Source of the DNA: JACMQX01 sp044225675
GTDB lineage: Bacteria; Pseudomonadota; Gammaproteobacteria; Burkholderiales; Burkholderiaceae_C
DNA: 64,000 nucleotides
Direction: 5' to 3'
NCBI GenBank assembly: GCA_044225675.1
Contig: JBGAIH010000006.1
Coordinates: 1-64,000 of the forward strand
The notes under the pieces are model-generated. The model was given only the letters and a program-made list of their open reading frames with translations, was not told where the DNA came from and made no database searches. Numbering within the stretch: the stretch's first letter is position 1; every line of letters starts with the position of its first letter. The position numbers and the translations under genes were made by a program. Positions 16,555-27,006 of the stretch are shown one piece after another.

Positions 16555-17393
16555 CCGACCAACCGGGCCGCGACAAGGCCGGCCACGAACACATCGCCTT
16601 CATCGGAGGCGGCAACATGGCCAGCGCCATCATCGGCGGGCTGATCAAGCAGGGGGTGCCGGCCACCAGCATCGACGTGGTCGAACCGTTCGCAGAAGCG
16701 CGCGCCAAACTGCAAAGCCAGTTCGGCATTGCGGCGGCCGAACTTCCCGGCGCGGCCCTGGGCCGAGCCACACTGGTCGTGTGGGCCGTCAAGCCCCAGA
16801 CCTTCAAGGAGGCGGCGCTGCAGACCCGCTACCACACCAAGACCGCGTTGCATCTGAGCGTGGCTGCCGGCATTCGCAGCGACAGCATCGTCCACTGGCT
16901 TGGCACGGAGCGCATCGTCCGGTCCATGCCGAACACGCCCGCGCTCGTCGGCAAGGGCATGACGGCGCTGTTCGCGCGGCCGGCAGCCACTGCCGCAGAC
17001 CGTACGATCGTCGAGCGGGTGATCGGCACGACGGGCGAATACATCTGGGTGGACGACGAAAAACTGCTGGATGTGGCAACGGCGCTTTCCGGCTCGGGCC
17101 CTGCCTACGTGTTCTACTTCATCGAAGCCATGACGCAGGCCGGCGCGGACATGGGCTTGCCACGCGAGCTCGCTCACAAGCTGGCAGTGGGCACCTTCGT
17201 CGGCTCGTCCGAACTTGCCCGCAAATCCGACGAGCCGCCCGAAATCCTGCGCCAGCGCGTCACCTCCAAGGGCGGGACCACCTACGCCGCGATCACGTCG
17301 ATGGAGCAGGACCGGGTCAAGATGCTGTTCATGCGCGCCATGCAGGCGGCGCGGCAGCGCGCGGCCGAGCTGGGGGACGAATTCGGCGCCTAA
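16551..17393 (+). CDS. proC: Pyrroline-5-carboxylate reductase
   Basis: The 280-residue protein has the N-terminal NAD(P) motif (IAFIGGGNMASAIIGGLIKQ) and the C-terminal P5CR signature (ALSGSGPAYVFYFIEAM, KGGTTYAAITSM). It catalyses the last step of proline synthesis, reducing P5C. It overlaps the preceding lipoprotein gene by 4 bp and converges with ubiA, the two stops overlapping by 4 bp. Proline breakdown (putA) lies 41 kb away in the same window. Confidence 0.96.
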   Translation: MTDQPGRDKAGHEHIAFIGGGNMASAIIGGLIKQGVPATSIDVVEPFAEARAKLQSQFGIAAAELPGAALGRATLVVWAVKPQTFKEAALQTRYHTKTALHLSVAAGIRSDSIVHWLGTERIVRSMPNTPALVGKGMTALFARPAATAADRTIVERVIGTTGEYIWVDDEKLLDVATALSGSGPAYVFYFIEAMTQAGADMGLPRELAHKLAVGTFVGSSELARKSDEPPEILRQRVTSKGGTTYAAITSMEQDRVKMLFMRAMQAARQRAAELGDEFGA

Positions 17394-18250
17394 CGCAAAA
17401 GGCTGTCGAGCGCGATGCCGCAGAAGACCGACAGCCCCAGCCAGTGATTGAGGCGAAAGGCGCGAAAGCACCCGTCCCGCTCCCGCGAGCGGATCAGGAA
17501 GCCGTGCCACACGGCCTGGGCTGCGGCGCAGGCGATGCCCGCATGGAATGCCGGACCCGGAGCGCGCTCGGCCAGCGCCGCAACCCAGATGACGAGGTAG
17601 AGGGCGTAACTTGCCATGATGAAGGGCACGTCCATTCGGCCCAGCGTAATCGCCGAAGTCTTCATGCCGATCTTCAGGTCGTCGTCCCGGTCCACCATCG
17701 CGTACTCGGTGTCATAGGCGAGCACCCAGAACAAATTTCCCAGCAGAAGCACCCAGGCAAGCGCTGGCGTATGCCCCTGCACCGCCGCAAAGGCCATCGG
17801 AATGCCGAAACTGAAAGCGATACCGAGCACCGCCTGAGGCATCGAAACGAAGCGCTTGGCAAACGGATACGCAAGACTGATGGCAAGCGCCGCAAAGGAC
17901 CAGGCGACGGTTGCCGCGTTGGTCGTCAACACCAGACCGAATGCCGCTAGGGCCAGAACGCCCCCCACCGCCAGTGCCTCGCGCACCGACACGGCACCTG
18001 TGGTCACGGGTCGCTGCGCAGTCCGCTTGACGTGACGGTCGAAATCGCGATCGGCCACGTCGTTGATGCAGCAGCCCGCGCTTCGCATCAGGATGGTGCC
18101 GAGGGTGAACACGACGAGCAGATGCCAGCCCGGAAATCCGTCTGCGGCGATCCACAGGGCCGCCAGCGTCGGCCACAGAAGCAGCAGCCAACCCGCGGGA
18201 CGGTCCCAGCGGATCAACTGCAGATACAGGCGCAGCCGGTCGCTCCGCAT
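17390..18250 (-). CDS. ubiA: 4-hydroxybenzoate polyprenyltransferase
   Basis: The 286-residue integral membrane protein has two Asp-rich prenyl-diphosphate sites, NDVADRDFDRHVKRTAQRP and YDTEYAMVDRDDDLKIGMKT, and about eight hydrophobic helices. It prenylates 4-hydroxybenzoate in ubiquinone synthesis. The ATG at 18250 is chosen because it overlaps the stop of the Dyp peroxidase gene (TGATG); an in-frame start 51 bp upstream would lie inside that gene. It is the third gene of an oxyR-peroxidase-ubiA run, linking quinone supply with peroxide defence. Confidence 0.95.
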   Translation of the reverse strand: MRSDRLRLYLQLIRWDRPAGWLLLLWPTLAALWIAADGFPGWHLLVVFTLGTILMRSAGCCINDVADRDFDRHVKRTAQRPVTTGAVSVREALAVGGVLALAAFGLVLTTNAATVAWSFAALAISLAYPFAKRFVSMPQAVLGIAFSFGIPMAFAAVQGHTPALAWVLLLGNLFWVLAYDTEYAMVDRDDDLKIGMKTSAITLGRMDVPFIMASYALYLVIWVAALAERAPGPAFHAGIACAAAQAVWHGFLIRSRERDGCFRAFRLNHWLGLSVFCGIALDSLLR

Positions 18251-19161
18251 CAGAGGCCGACGCGTTGCAGGTCCAGCCGTCCGTCCTTCATCGGCGGACA
18301 CCAGAAATAGGCGCCGTTGACCGGCTTCGATATCCGGAACATGGCATCGACGACTCCGTCCTCCAGACCCGCCATCCGCCGCATCTGGATATCGAACGCG
18401 TAGAACGACTTGCCGAACGCGACGAACTGCAGGCCGGCCTGGGTTCCCATCACCCAGGGCATGGAACGGCGCAGCATGAAGGCCGGTGGCTCGAAGCTCT
18501 CCTGGGCGGTTCGCTTCACGTGCGACGACGCTGGCGAGTCTTCCAGCTCCACGTTGTCGGAGCGGCGTCGGCCGATGCTGTTGTCCTGATCGTCGCTGGC
18601 CAGCGCCTCGAAGGCATCGAAGTCATGCACCCACTGCTGCACGGCCACGAAACTCGAACCGTCCAGCCCCGGGCCTTCGCCCATCACGAAAGCGGCTTCT
18701 TCAGCCTCCTCGCCGACGGGATTTTCCGTCCCGTCCTCATAACCCGTCAGGTCCAGGCCCGGCCCATCGGGCAGGGCGCTGTGTCGAAAGGCATCCACCA
18801 CATGGCGCAGCTTCAAGGCCGGTGCCAGCGCCTTCTCGACACGCCGCGTCAGATGCAGAAGATCGCCCCGATCTCGTCCGCGAAGCCAGCACCACAGGGC
18901 CACCGGCGTGGAAGGCACGTCGACCCCCACGCCCGCCAGATGCGGAAACACCACCAGCTCAGGCAGTGAGGCACCGATCACCTGAACCACCTCGGCCCCC
19001 AGCCCCACGACCACCGACTTGCCGTCGGCCACATCCTGCAGACGCTGCAAGGCCGCGCGGACGGCGTGCGCATCGGCGTCGCCGCCCAGGGCAAAGTTCA
19101 GGTAGCGCGCGACGGCCGGCACCGGCTCCAGAATTCCGGGTTGGGAAGCGTTCATGGTCAC
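18250..19161 (-). CDS. Dyp-type heme peroxidase
   Basis: The 303-residue protein carries the Dyp signature GYEDGTENP (catalytic Asp about 143), a later His at about 214 (SSHVKRTAQ) as the likely heme ligand, and the distal Arg region MLRRSMPW. It reduces H2O2 or organic peroxides with heme. No Tat signal is present, so it is cytoplasmic or carried in an encapsulin, but no encapsulin gene is nearby. Its start overlaps the oxyR stop by 4 bp, so peroxide sensor and peroxidase are made from one message. Confidence 0.93.
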   Translation of the reverse strand: MTMNASQPGILEPVPAVARYLNFALGGDADAHAVRAALQRLQDVADGKSVVVGLGAEVVQVIGASLPELVVFPHLAGVGVDVPSTPVALWCWLRGRDRGDLLHLTRRVEKALAPALKLRHVVDAFRHSALPDGPGLDLTGYEDGTENPVGEEAEEAAFVMGEGPGLDGSSFVAVQQWVHDFDAFEALASDDQDNSIGRRRSDNVELEDSPASSHVKRTAQESFEPPAFMLRRSMPWVMGTQAGLQFVAFGKSFYAFDIQMRRMAGLEDGVVDAMFRISKPVNGAYFWCPPMKDGRLDLQRVGL

Positions 19162-20111
19162 GACAGGCGTTTGACGCCCGGCAGTTCACAGGCGTAGATG
19201 GAATTGCGCAAGGCGGCGATGGCCTCGTAGCGCGTGAAGCTGCGGCGCCAGGCGAGCACCACCCGGCGGGTGGGCGGGTCGCCATCAAAGCTCAGGTACC
19301 TCACATACGGGTCTTCGTCCTTGCGGCGGCGGGACTTGGGCTCCAGGGCCTCGCGGGGCACGCTCAGCCGCGGCACCAGCGTGACACCCATGCCAGCAGC
19401 CACCATGTGCTTGATGGTCTCGAGCGAGGAACCTTCGAAGCTTTTGCGGATGCCTTCTGCGTCGCTCGAGAATCGCGCGAACTCCGGACAGACCTCCAGC
19501 ACATGATCGCGGAAGCAATGGCCCGTCCCCAGCAGCAGCATCGTCTCCTTCTTGAGCTCGTCGGCGGTGATGTGCTTGTGGGCCGCCAGCGCGTGACTGG
19601 TCGGCACGGCCGCCAGGAAGGGCTCGTCGTACAGCGGCGCGACCGCCAGGCCGGTATCGGGAAAAGGCTCGGCCATGATGGCGCAGTCGATCTCGCCGGT
19701 GCGCAGCATCTCGAGCAGGCGGGCGGTGAAGTTCTCCTGCAGGATGAGCGGCATCTGCGGCGTGCGCTCGATCGACTGTCGAACCAGGTCCGGCAACAGA
19801 TACGGCCCGATCGTGTAGATCACGCCCAGGCGCAGCGGGCCCGCCAGCGGGTCCTTGCCGCGGCGGGCAATTTCCTTGATGTTGGCCGCCTGCTCGAGCA
19901 CGCTCTGGGCCTGGCGCACGATCTCCTCGCCCAGCGGCGTGACCGTCACCTCGTTCGCATTGCGCTCGAACAGCTTGACCTCCAGCTCTTCCTCGAGCTT
20001 CTTGATCGCCACGGACAGGGTCGGCTGCGAGACGTAGCTGGCTTCGGCGGCCTTGCCGAAGTGCTTTTCCCGTGCGACGGCGACGATGTATTTGAGCTCG
20101 GTGAGGGTCAT
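19158..20111 (-). CDS. oxyR: LysR-family hydrogen peroxide regulator OxyR
   Basis: The 317-residue LysR protein has an N-terminal winged helix-turn-helix (MTLTELKYIVAVAREKHFGK; SYVSQPTLSVAIKKLEEEL) and a sensor domain. The redox Cys pair falls at residues 199 and 208 (GTGHCFRDHVLEVC), the E. coli OxyR numbers, so this is true OxyR rather than a generic LysR. The ATG at 20111 gives the family N-terminus; the open frame continues upstream without meaning. It overlaps the Dyp gene and follows recG by 128 bp. Confidence 0.96.
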   Translation of the reverse strand: MTLTELKYIVAVAREKHFGKAAEASYVSQPTLSVAIKKLEEELEVKLFERNANEVTVTPLGEEIVRQAQSVLEQAANIKEIARRGKDPLAGPLRLGVIYTIGPYLLPDLVRQSIERTPQMPLILQENFTARLLEMLRTGEIDCAIMAEPFPDTGLAVAPLYDEPFLAAVPTSHALAAHKHITADELKKETMLLLGTGHCFRDHVLEVCPEFARFSSDAEGIRKSFEGSSLETIKHMVAAGMGVTLVPRLSVPREALEPKSRRRKDEDPYVRYLSFDGDPPTRRVVLAWRRSFTRYEAIAALRNSIYACELPGVKRLS

Positions 20112-20239
20112 GCAGGAATTGTCAGGGACCGGGGCGGCCAGAACACTGCGGAAGGTCAATGCCCTCCATGGCCCCCCATGATACGGCGCACCGGCGCGTC
20201 CAGGCGGCACCGCCGGGTCACCCACCGCCGACTTTGTTG

Positions 20240-22342
20240 TCAGGCCTTGAGGTATTCCGCCTTGCCACCCAGCCAGCGCTGGACGTGGCGGCGGGCCAGG
20301 TCGGGATGCTGGTCCAGCATCATGGGCGCCAGCGACCGGGCCCACGCCAGCAGTGCCGCGTCGGTGGCCAGATCGGCAAAGCGCAGCAGGGGCGCGCCCG
20401 ACTGCCGGGCTCCCAGAAACTCGCCGGGCCCGCGAATCTCCAGATCGCGCCGCGCGATCTCGAACCCGTCGCCTGTCTCGACCATCGCCTTCAACCGGGC
20501 CCGCGCCGCCTCGCCCACGCGTCCGCTCTCGCCGGCCGCGTAGAGCAGCACGCAGGCCGAGGCGGCCGCGCCACGCCCCACCCGCCCCCGCAACTGGTGC
20601 AGCTGGCTCAAGCCGAAACGCTCCGCGTGCTCGATCACCATGAGCGACGCATTGGGCACGTCGACCCCGACCTCGATCACCGTCGTACTCACCAGCACCC
20701 CCATCTGGCCGCTCGTGAACAAGGCCATCACTGCCTTTTTCTCCGCCGGCGTCATGCGCGAATGCAGCAGACCGACCATCGTGCCCGGCAGCGCTGCGCT
20801 CAGGGCTTCATGGGTCTGCGTCGCATTGGTCAGGTCGACCGCCTCGCTCTCCTCGATCAGCGGGCACACCCAGTACACCTGCCGCCCCTGGGCCAGCTGC
20901 GCTCCGATGCGTGCGACCACCTCGTCGCGCCGGCTGTCGGCCACCAGCTTCGTCACGACCGGCGTGCGGCCCGGCGGCAACTCGTCGATCGTCGACACCT
21001 CCAGATCCGCGTAATAGCTCATGGCCAGCGTCCGGGGAATGGGCGTGGCCGTCATCATGAGCAAATGGGGCTCCTGGCCGCTCTCCATCATCTTGCCGCG
21101 CAGCGCGAGCCGCTGGGCCACGCCGAACCGGTGCTGTTCGTCGATCACCGCCAGGCCCAGACGGTGGAACTTCACCTGATCCTGGATGACCGCGTGCGTG
21201 CCCACCACGAAGGCGGCCTGCCCGCTTTCGACCAGCGCGAGCATGGCGGCACGCTCCTTCTTCTTCTGCCCGCCCGTCAGCCAGGCCACCTGCACGCCCA
21301 GCGGCTCGAGCCAGCCCACCAGCTTGCGGAAATGCTGCTCCGCCAGGATCTCGGTCGGTGCCATCAGGGCGCATTGCCAGCCCGCGCCGATGCACAGGCT
21401 GGCGGCCAGGGCGGCCACCACCGTCTTGCCCGAACCCACGTCGCCCTGCAGCAGCCGATGCATCGGCACCGGTTGCTCCAGATCGCGCGCAATTTCATCG
21501 ACCACGCGCTCCTGCGCAGCAGTGAGCGAAAAGGGCAGCGCGGCCCGCAGCCGGGCATGCAGTCCGCCTTCGCTCGCCTTCAGCTGCGGCGCGCAAAGCA
21601 GATCCCGCTCGCGGCGCGACTGCAGCTGCGACAGCTGCTGCGCCAGCAACTCCTCGGCCTTCAGGCGCTGCCAGGCCGGGTGGCTGTGATCCTCCAGCGT
21701 CGCCAGCGACACGTCCGGCGTGGGATGGTGCAGAAACTGCAGCGAGTCGCGCAGCGCCCACAGCCCTGCGCCCAGCCCTGCACGCCCGGCGCCGGGCGGC
21801 AGCGTGTCCGACAGGTCCGCCCGCGCCAGGCCGCTTTGCACAGCCTTTCTCAGATAGGGTTGCGGCAACCCGGCCACGGTCGAGTACACCGGCGTCAATG
21901 CCCCCGGAAGCTCACCTCCGGCGGGCTTGAAGCTCGGGTGCATCATCGTGCGACCCAGAAAGCCGCCCTTGACCTCCCCACGAACGCGCAGTCGCGTCCC
22001 CGGCGCCATCGCCTTCTGGTGCGAGGGATAGAAACTGAAGAACCGCAGGACGCAGGTATCCGAGCCATCATCCACCGTCACCAGGAGCTGCCGGCGCGGC
22101 CGGTACGTCACCTCGCAGGACGTCACCACGGCCTCGATCTGGACCGTGTCGCCGTCGCGCGCGTCGCGCAGCCGCACGATGCGCGTCTCGTCCTCGTAGC
22201 GCAGCGGCAGGTGCAGTGCCAGATCAATGTCCCTCACCAGCCCGAGCTTGGCAAGCGCCTTCTGCGGCGCGCTCATCGCAGGCCTGCCCGCCGCCTTGGC
22301 AGGCGCGGGGAGCGATCCGGTCGCGGGGGAAGATTCGGCCAT
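20240..22342 (-). CDS. recG: ATP-dependent DNA helicase RecG
   Basis: The 700-residue protein has an N-terminal wedge/OB domain, then superfamily 2 helicase motifs: Walker A GDVGSGKTVVAAL, motif II VIDEQHRFGVAQR, TATPIPRTLAMSYY and the C-terminal helicase motifs (VLVSTTVIEVGVDVPNAS, QLRGRVGRG). It remodels stalled replication forks and branched DNA. The ATG at 22342 is preferred; another in-frame ATG 45 bp upstream exists. It is divergent from queA with 69 bp between. Its downstream neighbour is oxyR, a recG-oxyR pairing common in Betaproteobacteria. Confidence 0.96.
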   Translation of the reverse strand: MAESSPATGSLPAPAKAAGRPAMSAPQKALAKLGLVRDIDLALHLPLRYEDETRIVRLRDARDGDTVQIEAVVTSCEVTYRPRRQLLVTVDDGSDTCVLRFFSFYPSHQKAMAPGTRLRVRGEVKGGFLGRTMMHPSFKPAGGELPGALTPVYSTVAGLPQPYLRKAVQSGLARADLSDTLPPGAGRAGLGAGLWALRDSLQFLHHPTPDVSLATLEDHSHPAWQRLKAEELLAQQLSQLQSRRERDLLCAPQLKASEGGLHARLRAALPFSLTAAQERVVDEIARDLEQPVPMHRLLQGDVGSGKTVVAALAASLCIGAGWQCALMAPTEILAEQHFRKLVGWLEPLGVQVAWLTGGQKKKERAAMLALVESGQAAFVVGTHAVIQDQVKFHRLGLAVIDEQHRFGVAQRLALRGKMMESGQEPHLLMMTATPIPRTLAMSYYADLEVSTIDELPPGRTPVVTKLVADSRRDEVVARIGAQLAQGRQVYWVCPLIEESEAVDLTNATQTHEALSAALPGTMVGLLHSRMTPAEKKAVMALFTSGQMGVLVSTTVIEVGVDVPNASLMVIEHAERFGLSQLHQLRGRVGRGAAASACVLLYAAGESGRVGEAARARLKAMVETGDGFEIARRDLEIRGPGEFLGARQSGAPLLRFADLATDAALLAWARSLAPMMLDQHPDLARRHVQRWLGGKAEYLKA

Positions 22343-22411
22343 GGGACAATTCTGCCCTGTCCCGCCAACCGCCCTTCCACTTGGCACGGGTTCGTCCAGC
22401 CCTCAAGCAGC

Positions 22412-23470
22412 ATGCCTCAGCACACTCTCAGCGACTTCGACTTCGTCCTGCCTCCCGAACTGATCGCCCAGCACCCCGCACCGGAACGCAGCGCCTCGCG
22501 CCTTCTCGACGGAACCGGCGCCCAGGCGACCGACCGCATCTTCCGCGACCTGCCAAGCCTCCTGCAGCCCGGCGACCTGCTCGTCTTCAATGACACGCGC
22601 GTCGTCAAGGCGCGCCTCTACGGCGAAAAGCCCACGGGCGGCAAGCTCGAACTGCTGGTCGAACGCGTGCTGCAGGACACCGAGGTCGTCGCCCATATGA
22701 AGGTGAGCAAGAAGCCGCCGGTCGGCACGGTGCTGCGCATGGAAGGCGGTTTCACCGCGACGCTCACGGGCCGCTGGCCGGACGCGCAAGGCGCCCTGTT
22801 CCGCTTCACGCTCAGCGGCAATGCATGGGAACTGATGGAGGGCCATGGCCACGTGCCGCTGCCGCCCTACATCACGCACGGCGATTCGGCCGAGGACGAG
22901 CGGCGCTACCAGACGGTCTTCGCCCGGCGGCCCGGCGCCGTTGCGGCACCGACGGCGGCCCTGCACTTCGACGAAGCCCTGCTCGACGCGCTGCAGGCGC
23001 GCGGCGTCGAACGCGCCAGCGTCACCCTGCATGTGGGTGCAGGCACCTTCCAGCCGGTCAAGACCGAGAACCTGGCCGAACACCGCATGCACAGCGAATG
23101 GTATGAAGTCCCGGAGACGACGCAGCAGGCCATTGCCCAGGCGCGTTCACGCGGCGGCCGGATCGTGGCCGTCGGCACCACCACCGTCCGCACGCTCGAA
23201 TCCTGGGCCGCCACCGGTGTGGCCAGCGGTGACACCCAGATCTTCATCACGCCGGGCTTCGACTTCCGGGTGGTGGACCTGCTCATCACCAATTTCCACC
23301 TGCCCAAGTCGACCCTCATGATGCTGGTGAGCGCGCTCGCAGGCCACGCGCACATCATGGCGCTGTACCGCCACGCCATAGCGCAGCGCTACCGCTTCTT
23401 CAGCTACGGCGACGCAATGCTGCTCAGGCGCTCAGCGCCACCCGACCCGAAACGCCTTCCTGCGGCTTGA
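22412..23470 (+). CDS. queA: S-adenosylmethionine:tRNA ribosyltransferase-isomerase
   Basis: The 352-residue protein has QueA signatures (LSDFDFVLPPELIAQHPAPE at the start, DLLVFNDTRVVKARLYGEK, LHVGAGTFQPVKTENLAEH, ITNFHLPKSTLMMLVSALAG). It transfers and rearranges the ribosyl part of SAM onto 7-aminomethyl-7-deazaguanine in tRNA, the penultimate queuosine step. The Tgt gene for the preceding step lies 1.1 kb downstream on the same strand, with a convergent FecR-SPOR gene between. Its 3' end overlaps that gene by 47 bp. Confidence 0.97.
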   Translation: MPQHTLSDFDFVLPPELIAQHPAPERSASRLLDGTGAQATDRIFRDLPSLLQPGDLLVFNDTRVVKARLYGEKPTGGKLELLVERVLQDTEVVAHMKVSKKPPVGTVLRMEGGFTATLTGRWPDAQGALFRFTLSGNAWELMEGHGHVPLPPYITHGDSAEDERRYQTVFARRPGAVAAPTAALHFDEALLDALQARGVERASVTLHVGAGTFQPVKTENLAEHRMHSEWYEVPETTQQAIAQARSRGGRIVAVGTTTVRTLESWAATGVASGDTQIFITPGFDFRVVDLLITNFHLPKSTLMMLVSALAGHAHIMALYRHAIAQRYRFFSYGDAMLLRRSAPPDPKRLPAA

Positions 23471-24347
23471 TCTTCTCGAGCACGACCTCGGCATCGGCAC
23501 GCGTCGCCAATCCGTTGATGCGCACTTCGTGGACCGTCTTTCCGGCCACCGTCTTGGTCCGCAGCGTCGCCGGGTAGCCTTCGGCCCGAAGCCGCGCGGC
23601 CAGCGCAGCGGCCGCCTTGTCGCTGGACGGCGCGGCTGCGACCACGCGCCAGCGTCCGCCCTCGACCGCCACACCCTTGCCCGGCTGGATCTCGGTGCTC
23701 TTGAGGAACTTCGCGAGTTCCTCTGGCGTCGCCACACCCACCGGCTGCACGGGCTTGTCAAAGAAGCGGGCCCAGAACGCCGTCGGCTTGTCCAGCGTCA
23801 ACGCGCCCTGGTCGCGGGTGGCCAGATCGACGCGGCCTTCGAACAGACAGGTCGCGTCGTGCTTTTCATCGGTCATGCTCCAGAAATCGGTGCCCCGGAT
23901 GCCGATGGTGGCCGTGCGCAGATTGACGTCGATCTCGCGCTGTCCCACCACCTTGGCCACCGCCGACGTGGCGAAGCGGAAGAATCCGTCGAACAGCTTG
24001 AGCTCCGAGCGCACGGCGGTATAGCCGTCCGCCGGGTTGACCTCCAGGCGCTGGATCCCCAGGCGCGTCTTCTCGCCGAGCCGGATGATGCTGCCCTCGG
24101 GCAGGCGCAGCACCAGCCCTGCGGCAGCTGCGGTCTCGACTTCCTCGGCGGTCGTCACGCTGTCGCCCGGACTGAGCGCCACGCGCTGCCCGTTGCGGTT
24201 GACCCAGGCGGGCATCTGGACGGCTTCCACGGCCAGGGTATGCGGGGAGGCTTTGGCTTTCGCTGCCAGCGCCGGGGTGGTGGCGCCGGCCAGACCAGCG
24301 GCGAGGGTAGCGCCCAGGCTGGTCGTCAGCAGGTTTCTGCGGTTCAT
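23424..24347 (-). CDS. FecR-domain plus SPOR-domain periplasmic protein
   Basis: The 307-residue protein starts at the ATG at 24347, with a ribosome site GGAG 5 bp upstream, and has a signal peptide ending about ALAAKA. A FecR domain follows (AWVNRNGQRVALSPGDSVTT, EGSIIRLGEKTRLGIQ, ATIGIRGTDFWSM). The last 75 residues look like a SPOR peptidoglycan-binding domain (WRVVAAAPSSDKAAAALAAR, GYPATLRTK). No sigma factor or TonB receptor is adjacent, so it is not a classical iron-signalling FecR. It may sense or tether at the cell wall. The stop lies inside queA on the other strand. Confidence 0.85.
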   Translation of the reverse strand: MNRRNLLTTSLGATLAAGLAGATTPALAAKAKASPHTLAVEAVQMPAWVNRNGQRVALSPGDSVTTAEEVETAAAAGLVLRLPEGSIIRLGEKTRLGIQRLEVNPADGYTAVRSELKLFDGFFRFATSAVAKVVGQREIDVNLRTATIGIRGTDFWSMTDEKHDATCLFEGRVDLATRDQGALTLDKPTAFWARFFDKPVQPVGVATPEELAKFLKSTEIQPGKGVAVEGGRWRVVAAAPSSDKAAAALAARLRAEGYPATLRTKTVAGKTVHEVRINGLATRADAEVVLEKIKPQEGVSGRVALSA

Positions 24348-24553
24348 ACAACTCCAAAAAGCTTTCAAAATCAACGACATCCGTTGCGGATGGACTGGTT
24401 GTAACGTCTTGTACGTCGCCGATCACTGAGCAGATTGGTAATAAGTCACAGAATATTAGATTGCATGCCTACGTTGCCGGGTTTTACACACGCTGCTGCA
24501 ACCCCTCGGAGTCGATCCGCAGGCGCATCAGGCCATCAACGACAATTCCGGAC

Positions 24554-25695
<1,142 letters not shown>

Positions 25696-25699
<4 letters not shown>

Positions 25700-26502
25700 A
25701 GCCGCGTCACCACCGGCGCAGCGCCCAGGCCGCTGCGCTGCAGCCAGTCGAACACCGAGTCGACCGTCACCGTCTCGATGCGGTCGGAAAACCGCTTCTC
25801 GTTGGGATGGTCGTCGAACGCCACGTTGGCGGCGGTCACCCGCCCGCCCAGGCGCGTCATCGGGCCGATCTTCAGCGTCGTGGGCTGATAGCCCTTGAAC
25901 TGCAGCCAGGCCTGCGCCCGTTGCCGAGAACTGGCCGAAGGCTCGATGGCGAAGGCGAGCGTCTCCAGCGCCCACTGGTTGGACTGTTGGTACTTCTGGC
26001 CCCAGACGTAGCTCACCATGCTGTAGGCCGGCGTGTGGAGCGCCACGGACCGGCGGTTGTCCTGGAGCAGCGGCAGCAGACGCTCCTGAACCTCGGGCGA
26101 CAGCGTCGACCAGGCCGCCTCATACCGCCACGGCGCATCGAGGAAGAACTCGCCCAGGCCCTGCCGGTACAGCGCCGCGTCGGCCGTGCCGCAGGTGTTG
26201 AGCTTGTGCACCACGCGCCAGACATGGCCCCCCTGGCCGTCCGGCTGGCGGTAGGCGAACCCCAGGTGCGAGTAGCGAAGCCCGTAGCGGGTGAGATCCT
26301 GGCCTGCACGCGCCAGCACCACCACGCGCTGGCCCGAGGCATCCAGCGCCTCGGCCGTGCGCTGGGCCAGCGTCAGCCCGCGTTCGATGGCCACGGCCTG
26401 CGGCTTGCCCTCCTCGCAGGTCCGCCCGGCAAAGGCAGCAGGTGTTCCGGCCAGTGCCATCGCCAGCGCGGCTGCGACCCGGAGGCTTGAGATGTGCTTC
26501 AT
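25696..26502 (-). CDS. DUF2145 periplasmic protein
   Basis: The 268-residue protein has a signal peptide (MKHISSLRVAAALAMALAGT, cut near AFAG) and matches the DUF2145 pattern. Key elements are RYSHLGFAYR, WRVVHKLNTCGT, LYRQGLGEFFLD and a C-terminal VTVDSVFDWL. The GLRYSHLGF and HTPAYSMVSYVWGQKYQQSNQW stretches suggest a papain/NlpC-like Cys-His fold, but the catalytic role is not shown. It is third in a minus-strand run with a 154-residue exported protein 14 bp upstream and YiaA/B before it. Confidence 0.8.
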
Positions 26503-26516
26503 CGCAGTCCTCCGGC

Positions 26517-26981
26517 TCAGTAGGTCATGCGCTCGTTGTGGAGCAGGGCCCGGCCGATCGCATTCGGAATGAAGGCGATGGCCTCGCCGGCCGCCGACAG
26601 CACCACGCCGGCGCCGATCACGCTGACCGTCACGAGCATGCCCGTGGCCAGGGACGCCTGGCCGACGCCCTTGCCCACCAGCTCGACGCTGACCCGGGCG
26701 CCATCGGAGGCGCGCTCGAGCACATAGACGGTGCCACGCGCAGTCACCTCGACTGTCTTGACCACCAGCACGGCGCCCGCCGTCGACAGAGCCACCGGCA
26801 TCACGACCGCCGTGCTGGCGGCGGCGCCCGCCACGACCACGGAGGCCAGCGGCAGCGCCGACACGGCACTCAGAGCAGACGCGTCGCCATGGGCCCGGGC
26901 TGGCAAGGCGGCGCCGGCAGCCAGCGCTGCCGCCAGGAACAGGGATGCGAAGCGGCTGGACAGCTTGAATTTCGCGAACAT
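26517..26981 (-). CDS. Unrecognised exported protein (154 residues)
   Basis: No family is recognised. The start at 26981 is supported by a GAGAGAAG ribosome site; an in-frame ATG 15 bp upstream overlaps that site. A signal peptide ends near ARAHG. The mature part is Ala/Val/Gly rich with hydrophobic stretches (VVVAGAAASTAVVMPVALST, VSVIGAGVVLSAAGEAIAFI) and a middle section (GTVYVLERASDGARVSVELV). It ends RALLHNERMTY. It is directly upstream of the DUF2145 gene with a 14-bp gap, so the two probably work together in the envelope. Confidence 0.7.
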   Translation of the reverse strand: MFAKFKLSSRFASLFLAAALAAGAALPARAHGDASALSAVSALPLASVVVAGAAASTAVVMPVALSTAGAVLVVKTVEVTARGTVYVLERASDGARVSVELVGKGVGQASLATGMLVTVSVIGAGVVLSAAGEAIAFIPNAIGRALLHNERMTY

Positions 26982-27006
26982 GTTTCTTCTCTCCATGGAA
27001 CAGTGG

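Noticed and set aside
20112..20239. A promoter for oxyR in the recG-oxyR gap
   Set aside because: No convincing -35/-10 pair was seen on the minus strand; one probably exists, but it could not be placed by eye.
18486..20543. Plus-strand frame of 685 residues over the Dyp peroxidase and oxyR
   Set aside because: It is a shadow in high-GC DNA, opposite two well-supported genes whose motifs are intact.
20159..22411. A very long plus-strand frame joined in front of queA
   Set aside because: It is the antisense of recG and is His/Arg/Gln rich without domains; queA starts at the ATG at 22412 with its family N-terminus.
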